From Gammaproteobacteria bacterium (GTDB lineage: Bacteria; Pseudomonadota; Gammaproteobacteria; SZUA-140), in the NCBI GenBank assembly GCA_026994735.1, contig JALWQD010000173.1:1-6163 (forward strand): a DNA stretch of 6,163 bases. Reading direction: 5' to 3'. Below, piece after piece: positions 1 to 6,163 of this stretch. The notes under the pieces are model-generated. The model worked only from the letters and a program-made list of their open reading frames with translations. It had not been told where the DNA came from and searched no databases. The position numbers and the translations under genes were made by a program. Numbering within the stretch: position 1 is the stretch's first letter; every line of letters starts with the position of its first letter.

Positions 1-596
1 GCTACACTGAAAGCTAGTCAGCACGGTATCTCACTCAAGCGAGGATAAGCACACTCAGGCAGGACGTCTTCGGCTCAGTGACTGTTAATCCATCACCTGA
101 ATGGTCAAGGATGACCGACTACCTGCTCCAGCAACTTGCTGAGAAGATGGGCCCATGGAGCAATCACGTTGCCGTATAACGTTTCAAACAATTAAAGCGT
201 AACGCCTCTCTCTTCTTTGACAAAAAAGCCTGCACCCCGGAAGAAAATATATCGCCAGAATATCAGCGATTAAGAAATATTTTCATCCAATACGAAAAAA
301 CATCATTAAGATCCCTTTTAGACATCTCGTAGGGAGCAATATCGATATAAATAATGCCAGCATTAACGGCTATTTTTATAGGCAATCGCCCCGAAAAAGA
401 TCTGACAAGAATCAATAGAATTTTCTCATAATTTAGGGCACAACGACAGCCAGATGATCGTGATATTGAATAAAACCGCATCGGCCATGGTGTGTAGCTT
501 GTTACTCTTCGCCGCCACAAGCAAAAACGACATACCAACCCCGTCGGTTACTGATTCTTATAGTGTAATGCGCTATATTACCGCCACTTTATTCAA
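1..596. other. Upstream region of glgP with no supportable gene
   Basis: No frame on either strand gives a convincing gene here. Positions 1-180 are about 52% GC by hand count, like the genes. Positions 241-480 fall to about 35% GC. All three plus frames close early, with stops at 8-10, 15-17 and 46-48, and any of these could end a gene entering from the left. Frame 3 is then open from 18 to 176, is interrupted by TAA at 177-179, and stays open in the same frame to TAG at 330-332. It has no good start codon or ribosome-binding site. A minus-strand open stretch at 263-538 has no recognisable motif. The glgP promoter should lie in the right part. The best -10-like hexamer is TATATT at 574-579, but no good -35 sits at the right distance, so I do not annotate a promoter. 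Confidence 0.6.
124..162. repeat. Cluster of overlapping inverted repeats
   Basis: Three dyads overlap within 39 bases. TGCTCCA (124-130) is the exact reverse complement of TGGAGCA (156-162). CAGCAA (129-134) mirrors TTGCTG (136-141) around a single base. ATGGGCCCAT (147-156) is a perfect 10-bp palindrome. The outer 7-bp pair could form a stem with a 25-nt loop. No T-tract follows on either strand, so this is not a normal intrinsic terminator. It may be an operator-like or structured site, or chance. The base pairing is plain in the sequence; any function is a guess. Confidence 0.3.
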
Positions 597-3143
597 ATGG
601 CTGAGCTGATAAAAACGCACATGACTGATAAAAACAAAAAACCCATTGATATCACAGACATACCTAACGTCGGCAAAACTACGGCTGACCTGATCGGCGG
701 TATTCAGCGCCATTATGTACGCACCCTGGGTGGCATCCAGCGTGACTATGTGCGCACGACAGACAGCAACAGAGTCTATCTTTCCAACCATTACCGTTAT
801 CAGGCACTGGCCTATACCCTGCGCGATCGCCTGATGGAATGCTGGAAGGATACGCGTCAGGCCTATAATGCCCACAATGGTAAACGGGCCTTTTATCTGT
901 CACTGGAATTCCTCATGGGGCGCACGCTCGGCAATGCCATTCTCAACCTGGGACTGGACAAGCAAACAGCCGAGGCCCTGCATGCGCTGGGGATTTCCCA
1001 GGAAGAAATGATTGCCGAAGAACTCGATAAAGGCCTTGGTAACGGCGGTCTCGGTCGTCTCGCTGCCTGTTTTATGGATAGCTGTGCAACCTTGCAGTTA
1101 CCGGTTATGGGCTATGGCATTCGCTATGAATACGGTATGTTCCGGCAGAAAATCAAGGACGGCTTTCAAATAGAAGAGCCCGATAACTGGCTACGCAACG
1201 GCAATGTCTGGGAATTGAGTCGGCCGGAATTTACCCAGCGGGTTCGCTTTGGTGGCCGCAGTGAGCAATACCACGATGAACGCTGTGTTGAACGCACACG
1301 TTGGGTCGATACCCATGACGTCCTTGCCGTTCCTTACGACATTCCCATTCCTGGCTACCAGAATGGCACGGTCAATACCCTGAGGCTGTGGAAATCAGAA
1401 GCCACCGATGAATTTGATTTGGGTGAATTTAATGCTGGCTGCTATAGCGATGCTGTTTCGGCGAAGAACGAAGCCGAAAAGATTTCCATGGTGCTGTACC
1501 CGAACGATAATAGTGAAAACGGTAAGGAACTGCGCCTGAAGCAGCAATACTTTCTTGCCTCGGCCAGTATTCAGGATGTATTACGTCACTGGATAGACCG
1601 CTATGGCAAGGATTTCAGCCAGTTTGCCGAGAAAAACTGCTTTCAGCTCAATGATACCCATCCGGCCGTTTCTGTCGCCGAATTGATGCGCATTCTGATG
1701 GATGATTATCATCTTGACTGGGATGCGGCCTGGGCAATTACCCGCAAAACCATGGCCTACACCAACCACACCCTGCTACCCGAAGCCCTGGAACGCTGGC
1801 CTGTTTACCTCTTCGACCGCCTGTTGCCGCGTATTCTCGAAATTATATACAAAATCAACAGTCAGCTATTGGCCGAAGTCGAGAAAAAATGGCCAGGTGA
1901 TCTCGAGCGCATGCGTCGTATGTCAATCATTGAAGAGGGCCACCAACAACAGGTACGTATGGCTTATCTGGCCATTGTTGGCAGTTTTTCTGTCAATGGT
2001 GTTGCACAGCTGCATTCTGACCTGCTCATCGACGGCCTTTTTGCTGATTTTTATGCTCTCTGGCCGGAGAAATTCAACAACAAGACTAACGGCGTCACCC
2101 AGCGTCGCTGGCTGGCCTGGTGCAATAAACCACTGGCCAAACTCATGAATGAGACGATTGGCCGGGGCTGGGTCACTGATCTGAATCAATTGCGTGCACT
2201 CGCCCCTCATGCCGACGATGCCGCTTTCAGGGCGCAATGGGCTGCCTGCAAACACCAGAACAAGGTCCGCCTATGCCGCTATATAGACAACATCTGCGGC
2301 CTCTCAATCAAACCGGAGATGATGTTTGATATTCAGGTCAAGCGTATTCATGAATACAAGCGCCAGCTCCTCAATATTCTCCATGTCATTCACCTCTACA
2401 ACCGTATCCGCCAGGGCGACTGCCAGGACTGGACGCCTCGCTGTGTCCTGATCGGAGGCAAGGCAGCCCCCGGCTACTACATGGCAAAACTGATCATTAA
2501 ACTGATCAATACTGTCGCCACTGCCGTCAATGCCTACCCACTTGCCGATGACAAATTGAAATGTGTCTTCCTGCCCAATTATGGTGTCTCGGCCATGGAA
2601 GTCATCGCTCCGGCTGCCGATTTGTCCGAACAGATCTCGACAGCCGGAAAAGAGGCTTCCGGCACAGGCAATATGAAATTCATGATGAACGGCGCACTGA
2701 CCATCGGTACACTCGATGGCGCCAATATCGAGATCAGAGAAGAAGTTGGTGACGATAATTTCTTCCTCTTCGGGCTGACCACCGAAGAGGTCGAGGCTAC
2801 ACGTAGCCACTATGATCCCAACGCCATCATCGCCGCCGATGATGATTTACGTCAGGTCATGGCGCTGCTCGAAAGCGACCACTTCAACAGCCATGAACAT
2901 GGCTTTTTCCGCGCCATTACCGAGGCCATTCGTAATCCCAACGATCCCTGGCTGACAGCCGCTGATTTTCGTTCCTATGTCGACACCCAGCAGCGCGTCG
3001 CCGAGGCTTTCAAAGAACAGGATAACTGGCAACGGATGAGTATTTTAAATACTGCCTACAGCGGTAAATTCTCGACCGACCGGACGATGCGCGATTACAA
3101 CGATGACATCTGGAAACTGGTCTCCGTCGCCCCGGCCAGCTAG
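597..3143 (+). CDS. glgP: Glycogen/alpha-glucan phosphorylase (GT35 family)
   Basis: This is a complete cytoplasmic PLP-dependent phosphorylase of 848 residues (E. coli GlgP has 815). It cleaves terminal alpha-1,4-glucosyl units of glycogen or maltodextrin with phosphate, giving glucose-1-phosphate. Family landmarks run in order: YLSLEFLMGRT (100-110), GLGNGGLGRLAA (146-157), LNDTHP (351-356), KRIHEYKRQ (582-590, with the phosphate-site Arg583 and Lys588), GGKAAPGY (620-627) and EASGTGNMK, whose Lys694 should carry PLP. The C terminus (SGKFSTDRT...IW) is intact. The N terminus lacks the Ser14 phosphorylation region of animal enzymes. Residues 34-55 contain a tandem duplication. NGVTQRRW has Gln502 where the E. 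coli and rabbit enzymes have Pro. The start is uncertain: neither ATG 597 nor in-frame ATG 621 (840 residues) has a clear Shine-Dalgarno. GlgP and MalP cannot be separated from sequence alone. It converges with truA. Confidence 0.97.
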   Translation: MAELIKTHMTDKNKKPIDITDIPNVGKTTADLIGGIQRHYVRTLGGIQRDYVRTTDSNRVYLSNHYRYQALAYTLRDRLMECWKDTRQAYNAHNGKRAFYLSLEFLMGRTLGNAILNLGLDKQTAEALHALGISQEEMIAEELDKGLGNGGLGRLAACFMDSCATLQLPVMGYGIRYEYGMFRQKIKDGFQIEEPDNWLRNGNVWELSRPEFTQRVRFGGRSEQYHDERCVERTRWVDTHDVLAVPYDIPIPGYQNGTVNTLRLWKSEATDEFDLGEFNAGCYSDAVSAKNEAEKISMVLYPNDNSENGKELRLKQQYFLASASIQDVLRHWIDRYGKDFSQFAEKNCFQLNDTHPAVSVAELMRILMDDYHLDWDAAWAITRKTMAYTNHTLLPEALERWPVYLFDRLLPRILEIIYKINSQLLAEVEKKWPGDLERMRRMSIIEEGHQQQVRMAYLAIVGSFSVNGVAQLHSDLLIDGLFADFYALWPEKFNNKTNGVTQRRWLAWCNKPLAKLMNETIGRGWVTDLNQLRALAPHADDAAFRAQWAACKHQNKVRLCRYIDNICGLSIKPEMMFDIQVKRIHEYKRQLLNILHVIHLYNRIRQGDCQDWTPRCVLIGGKAAPGYYMAKLIIKLINTVATAVNAYPLADDKLKCVFLPNYGVSAMEVIAPAADLSEQISTAGKEASGTGNMKFMMNGALTIGTLDGANIEIREEVGDDNFFLFGLTTEEVEATRSHYDPNAIIAADDDLRQVMALLESDHFNSHEHGFFRAITEAIRNPNDPWLTAADFRSYVDTQQRVAEAFKEQDNWQRMSILNTAYSGKFSTDRTMRDYNDDIWKLVSVAPAS
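696..761 (+). repeat. Diverged 33-bp in-frame tandem duplication within glgP
   Basis: Two adjacent 33-bp units, 696-728 and 729-761, encode GGIQRHYVRTL and GGIQRDYVRTT. They match at 9 of 11 residues but only 22 of 33 bases. Six of the eleven mismatches are silent third-position changes, and the other five fall in the two codons that differ. The unit corresponds to the segment before the conserved 'TLG...D' element in other phosphorylases, so the second copy looks like an 11-residue insertion in the N-terminal region. The remainder of the enzyme is normal in length and motifs, so the duplication is evidently tolerated. Confidence 0.7.
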
Positions 3144-3164
3144 TCCGTTCAGAAAGCCCCGAAC

Positions 3165-3198
3165 ACAAGCTGAGACAGTGTCCGCTGCCTCGGCTTGT
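3165..3198. terminator. Hairpin between convergent glgP and truA, probable bidirectional terminator
   Basis: ACAAGCTGAG (3165-3174) pairs with CTCGGCTTGT (3189-3198) over 10 bp with one G-U pair on the plus-strand transcript. Inside, CAG (3176-3178) pairs with CTG (3185-3187) across an A/C mismatch, leaving a 6-nt loop. The stem begins 22 bases after the glgP stop and its last base is the first base of the truA stop triplet as read on the plus strand. Neither side is followed by a strong T-run: CACTCTTCCC follows on the plus strand and only short T-runs on the minus. Its position between two converging genes supports a terminator role, but the weak tract means efficiency is uncertain. Confidence 0.5.
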
Positions 3199-4019
3199 CA
3201 CTCTTCCCGAGCACACGTTACAGACAGCTCGGAGCCAGCAGAAAGCCACGCTGCCAGTGCCGGATATGGCGGCAAGCAGAAGCGATCAGGATAAGCGGCA
3301 TGGATAAAATACAGCCCTCCCGCTGGCGCAGTCACACCGCCCGACTGGCGATCACGGGCCGCCAATACCTCACGCACCCAGCGAACAGGCTGCTCACCGG
3401 CACCGATGGCCATCAGGACACCGGCAAGATTGCGCACCATGTGATGGAGAAACGCATTGGCAATGACATCAATGACGACCAATGGCCCCTGGCGCTGGAC
3501 AGTGAGCTGATTAATCGTACGCAGCGGGCTCTTTGCCTGACAGGCATAGGCACGGAAGGATGAAAAATCATGTTCGCCAACGAGCTCTGCGGCCGCGGCT
3601 GCCATGCGTGTTTCATCAAGAGGCCGGTAATCCCATGACAGACCGTTGGCAGCGATGGCCGGTCGCATTGGTCGATTGAGAATAATATAGCGATAATGTC
3701 GGCGAAGAGCCGAAAATCGGGCATGAAAATCATCGTCAACAGGACGGGCCCAGAGAATACTGACAGACGCTGGCAGGTTGGCATTGGCACCAAACACCCA
3801 GGCATCAGGCTTGCGTCGGGCCAGGCTGTCAAAATGAATAACCTGTTGCAGGGCATGAACACCACTGTCGGTACGACCAGCACAGTGCACGCGGACGGGT
3901 GCATCGGCAACCCTGCTGAGGGCGGCTTCGACGACACCTTGCACGGTGCGTGTACCGTCCTGAATCTGCCAGCCGCAAAAACGGCTACCGTCATATTCGA
4001 CGCCAAGCACCCAGCGCAT
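3198..4019 (-). CDS. truA: tRNA pseudouridine(38-40) synthase TruA
   Basis: TruA converts uridines 38, 39 and 40 in the anticodon arm of many tRNAs to pseudouridine. It works in the cytoplasm as a homodimer and needs no cofactor. The sequence shows the N-terminal motif VEYDGSRFCGWQ, the catalytic signature AGRTDSGVHA (Asp51 counted from the ATG), FHARF, RRHYRYIILN with the conserved active-site tyrosine, FSSFRA, and NAFLHHMVRNLAGVL in the C-terminal half. The length of 273 residues is normal (E. coli about 270). I chose ATG at 4019 because GGAAGG lies upstream at a fair distance and typical TruA proteins start just before the R/W-x-L-G-V-E-Y motif. A GTG three codons upstream at 4028 would give 276 residues. 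The gene is separated by 96 bases from the DUF3047 gene and may have its own promoter. Its stop touches the hairpin shared with glgP. Confidence 0.96.
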   Translation of the reverse strand: MRWVLGVEYDGSRFCGWQIQDGTRTVQGVVEAALSRVADAPVRVHCAGRTDSGVHALQQVIHFDSLARRKPDAWVFGANANLPASVSILWARPVDDDFHARFSALRRHYRYIILNRPMRPAIAANGLSWDYRPLDETRMAAAAAELVGEHDFSSFRAYACQAKSPLRTINQLTVQRQGPLVVIDVIANAFLHHMVRNLAGVLMAIGAGEQPVRWVREVLAARDRQSGGVTAPAGGLYFIHAAYPDRFCLPPYPALAAWLSAGSELSVTCAREE

Positions 4020-4056
4020 AATGCCCACCTTCCCTTACGTATAAAAAAGAATCGCC

Positions 4057-4087
4057 AGTATAGCGGCAGTAACGGCTTTTACGGCAA
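4057..4087 (-). promoter_or_regulatory. Possible promoter for truA
   Basis: On the minus strand TATACT (4062 down to 4057) matches the sigma70 -10 consensus TATAAT at five of six positions. TTGCCG (4087 down to 4082) is a partial -35 match, with a spacer of 19 bases, which is longer than the ideal 17. It lies in the 96-base gap between the DUF3047 stop and the truA ATG, about 38 bases upstream of that ATG. This placement suits a truA promoter, but the spacing and -35 are weak and read-through from upstream genes is equally possible. Confidence 0.35.
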
Positions 4088-4115
4088 ACGTCGAAGAGGT
4101 TTCGTACAACGCCTG

Positions 4116-5003
4116 CTAGCGCGGTAGAAAACGGATGCGGGAAAAATCAGCGCTGGCAGTAGAGGCTGTATTATCACTGTCACTCATCACAACAACGGCA
4201 CTGATATGCGGCGGCAGACGGCCAAAGGCGGCACGATAATCGGCAACGATATTACGTTCAGTCTGACGCCACTGGCCGAGGTATTGCGACCCACTGTCGA
4301 TAACAAACATCATTGCCCGCGGCTGAAAAACACTGGCCGTCATGGTTCCGACCGGGGCCTTCGTCGCCCAGACATAATTAATCGCCCGCAGCGGTGGATA
4401 GGCACCGTAGAGCAGACCAGCAGCTTCATAGGCCAGGCGCTCCGTCCAGCTCAGTTCGGCCGGGTCCTCGGCGAAAGTGATATAGATTCTAGCGGCATAA
4501 TCATCGCCCTGACGGCGGCTGATATCTCCCCCTGCGGGCAATTGCTGTGCCCGCCAGCGCCATTGCAAGCGAGGAAAGGCAACCGGATCGATATCGACAG
4601 CATGGAGCAAGGCCGAAGCAGCCTGCTGACTATGGGCGGTGAGAACGGCTTCGCTGCCGTCAGCAACAAGACGATATTCTGTCGCTTTGGAGATCCTGGG
4701 AAAATGAAGCTCGTTCCAACCGGCATCCAGAACCTTTGACCCCGCCGCAGCAAAGGGAATATCAATCATTGCTGGCGCCGTCTCGCCAGCGGCAGCAGTA
4801 AAACTATTGACGAATAACAGCAGGCCGAGCAGACCGCCGGAAAAATAACCAAGGCGCAAAAAAACGCTGTTTACAAGACCCCTGCCTGAGCCACAACCAA
4901 GGACAGCTTGCAAAAATATTACACTCTGAAACAAGGCAGAAGTGGAAAACCGCCTGCTCTGCTGCGGCAGAGAAATAAAGCCAGAGCGGACCTTTGACAG
5001 CAT
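4116..5003 (-). CDS. Exported DUF3047-family protein of unknown function
   Basis: I recognise the DUF3047 family by its pattern, not by a search. Residues are counted from the ATG at 5003 (295 residues). Family-like blocks are W-N-E-L-H-F (96-101), TEYRLVADG (108-116), LQWRWR (146-151), GDDYAARIY (166-174), INYVWA (208-213), RNIVADYRAAFG (250-261) and MSDSDNTASTASADF (273-287). A hydrophobic stretch at 55-66 followed by T-A-A-A/G-E (69-74) looks like a Sec signal peptide with a signal-peptidase site, so the mature protein is probably periplasmic. The ATG lies 4 bases after the pgi stop, suggesting coupling, but it puts about 50 residues before the hydrophobic core, too many for a normal signal peptide. 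A TTG at 4859 (L49) would give a typical signal and 247 residues but lacks a ribosome-binding site. The biochemical role is unknown. Confidence 0.85.
   Translation of the reverse strand: MLSKVRSGFISLPQQSRRFSTSALFQSVIFLQAVLGCGSGRGLVNSVFLRLGYFSGGLLGLLLFVNSFTAAAGETAPAMIDIPFAAAGSKVLDAGWNELHFPRISKATEYRLVADGSEAVLTAHSQQAASALLHAVDIDPVAFPRLQWRWRAQQLPAGGDISRRQGDDYAARIYITFAEDPAELSWTERLAYEAAGLLYGAYPPLRAINYVWATKAPVGTMTASVFQPRAMMFVIDSGSQYLGQWRQTERNIVADYRAAFGRLPPHISAVVVMSDSDNTASTASADFSRIRFLPR
4950..4972 (-). other. Small alternative hairpins just after pgi
   Basis: CTCTGC (4957-4962) and GCAGAG (4967-4972) form a 6-bp stem around a 4-base loop. A competing stem on the minus strand pairs GCCGC with GCGGT and runs straight into TTT. 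These lie about 36-60 bases after the pgi stop. If the DUF3047 protein starts at the downstream TTG this would be an intergenic, weak terminator-like structure for pgi. If it starts at the ATG at 5003 it is inside the coding region. The T-tract is short, so confidence is low. Confidence 0.25.
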
Positions 5004-5007
5004 GTTC

Positions 5008-6163
5008 TCAAACGCGCCCGCGCTTGTAATAATTGATCAAGCCATTGGTCGAAACATCATGGGCACTGACCGGAGCATCGTTGAGCAGTTCCGGTTGAAT
5101 AGCCTGGGCCAGTTGCTTGCCCAGCTCAACTCCCCATTGATCGAAGGAATTAATGCCCCAGATAACGCCCTGAACAAAAATCTTCTGTTCATAGAGGGCA
5201 ATCAGTGCGCCAAGGGTATGTGGCGTCAATTTACGAAACAACAAGGTATTGGTCGGCCGGTTGCCAGGGAACAGCTTATGCGGCAACAGCGCTTCGAGGT
5301 CATCCCCCGCCAGTCCGGCCAGTGTCAATTCATCACGCGCCTCAGCCTCAGTCTTGCCTTTCATCAGCGCTTCTGTCTGGGCAAAGCAATTGGACAGCAG
5401 AATCTCGTGGTGATGACCGAGAGGATTCTGGCTCTGCAACGGAGCAAGAAAATCGGCCGGCACCAGGCGTGACCCCTGATGAATCAGCTGATAGAAGGCA
5501 TGCTGGCCATTAGTGCCAGGCTCTCCCCAGATAACCGGCCCGGTATCGTAATCGACAAGGTCACCCGTACGGCGTACGCGCTTGCCATTACTTTCCATAT
5601 CACCTTGCTGAAAATAGGCCGGGAAGCGGTGCAAATACTGGTCATAGGGCAGGATAGCGTGGGTTTCAGCAGCAAAAAAATTGATATACCAGACGCCGAG
5701 CAGGGCAAGAATCACGGGCATGTTCTCGGCCAGGGGTGCGTTGCGAAAATGTTCGTCCATAGCATGAGCCCCGTCCAGCAATTCGCTGAAACGTTCACGG
5801 CCAATACTGAGCATGATAGGCAAACCGATCGCCCCCCAGAGCGAATAACGGCCTCCGACCCAATCCCAGAAACCGAACATATTGGCGGCATCAATACCGA
5901 ACCGCTCAACCTCGGCCTGATTGGTCGAGACGGCGACAAAATGACGCGCAATAGCCTTTTCGTCACCGGCCTTTTCGAGAAACCAACGCCGCGCAGAATG
6001 AGCGTTTGTCAATGTCTCCTGAGTCGTAAAGGTTTTCGAGGCGACAATGAACAAGGTCGTTTCAGGATTCAAATGACGCAGCGTTTCAACCAGCTGAGTA
6101 GCATCGACATTAGAGACAAAATGCACATGCAGGCGATCATGGGCATAGGGGCGCAACGCCTCG
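5008..6163 (-). CDS. pgi: Glucose-6-phosphate isomerase, 5' end beyond the window
   Basis: Pgi interconverts glucose-6-phosphate and fructose-6-phosphate in glycolysis and gluconeogenesis, in the cytoplasm. The reading frame is open to the right edge, so the gene is partial. About 385 C-terminal codons are present against about 549 for the E. coli protein, so roughly 165 N-terminal residues are missing. Numbering from the Leu codon TTG at 6156, visible landmarks are the sugar-isomerase (SIS) phosphate-binding segment VASKTFTTQET (38-48), the signature DWVGGRYSLWGAIG (98-111), GEPGTNGQHA with catalytic Glu212, YQLIHQG with catalytic His226, GNRPTN (298-303) and FDQWGVELGKQLA with catalytic Lys347. 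The end STNGLINYYK is typical. All three key catalytic residues are present, so it should be active. TTG 6156 (in EALRPY) is internal, not a start. The DUF3047 reading frame follows after 4 bases. Confidence 0.97.
   Translation of the reverse strand, partial: EALRPYAHDRLHVHFVSNVDATQLVETLRHLNPETTLFIVASKTFTTQETLTNAHSARRWFLEKAGDEKAIARHFVAVSTNQAEVERFGIDAANMFGFWDWVGGRYSLWGAIGLPIMLSIGRERFSELLDGAHAMDEHFRNAPLAENMPVILALLGVWYINFFAAETHAILPYDQYLHRFPAYFQQGDMESNGKRVRRTGDLVDYDTGPVIWGEPGTNGQHAFYQLIHQGSRLVPADFLAPLQSQNPLGHHHEILLSNCFAQTEALMKGKTEAEARDELTLAGLAGDDLEALLPHKLFPGNRPTNTLLFRKLTPHTLGALIALYEQKIFVQGVIWGINSFDQWGVELGKQLAQAIQPELLNDAPVSAHDVSTNGLINYYKRGRV

Noticed and set aside
217..222. Perfect -35 hexamer TTGACA upstream of glgP
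   Set aside because: No -10-like hexamer lies 16-19 bases downstream; the nearest AT-rich hexamers are 22 or more bases away, so it does not form a sigma70 promoter.
497..522. Inverted repeat GCTTGT/ACAAGC upstream of glgP
   Set aside because: The stem is only 6 bp with a 14-base loop and is followed by A residues on the plus strand; there is no support for a terminator or operator.
263..538. Minus-strand 91-codon open frame
   Set aside because: It has no recognised motif or ribosome-binding site, and lies in an AT-rich stretch where open frames arise by chance.
2304..2810. Long minus-strand open frame opposite glgP
   Set aside because: It is antisense to the conserved catalytic half of glgP, with no protein-family features of its own; it is a shadow of strong codon bias on the plus strand.
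3413..4006. Minus-strand 197-codon frame overlapping truA
   Set aside because: It is another frame of truA, whose motifs and catalytic Asp are all in the true frame.
1..6163. CRISPR array, tRNA or rRNA genes, insertion sequence or defence system
   Set aside because: I saw no regularly spaced repeats, tRNA-like arms, terminal inverted repeats with a transposase, or recognisable defence proteins.

Overview
The window is a stretch of ordinary bacterial chromosome carrying four recognisable genes. The organism is most likely a gammaproteobacterium or a close proteobacterial relative. This rests on a Pgi that is very similar to the enterobacterial enzyme, a standard TruA, and a DUF3047 exported protein of a kind common in proteobacteria. 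Genes are roughly 50-65% GC by hand count of sampled lines. The species cannot be named from what is visible.

Layout: positions 1-596 hold no gene I can support. The first ~180 bases have gene-like composition (about 52% GC) and several overlapping inverted repeats. Positions ~241-480 drop to about 35% GC and look like AT-rich intergenic or decayed sequence. On the plus strand, glgP (glycogen/alpha-glucan phosphorylase) fills 597-3143. On the minus strand, reading right to left, are pgi (glucose-6-phosphate isomerase, whose 5' end lies beyond the right edge), a DUF3047 protein with an export signal, and truA (tRNA pseudouridine 38-40 synthase). glgP and truA converge, and a hairpin in the 54-base gap between their stop codons probably terminates one or both.

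How they fit together: GlgP releases glucose-1-phosphate from glycogen. After phosphoglucomutase (not in this window) this becomes glucose-6-phosphate, the substrate of Pgi, so two genes of central glucan/hexose-phosphate metabolism lie within about 2 kb of each other on opposite strands. TruA is a tRNA-modification housekeeping enzyme. The DUF3047 protein is uncharacterised and its position between pgi and truA does not define its role.

I found no evidence of a new defence, mobile or signalling system. The most interesting points are small: a diverged 33-bp in-frame tandem duplication near the N terminus of glgP, an ambiguous start and possible translational coupling for the DUF3047 gene, and unexplained short repeats and reading-frame debris upstream of glgP.
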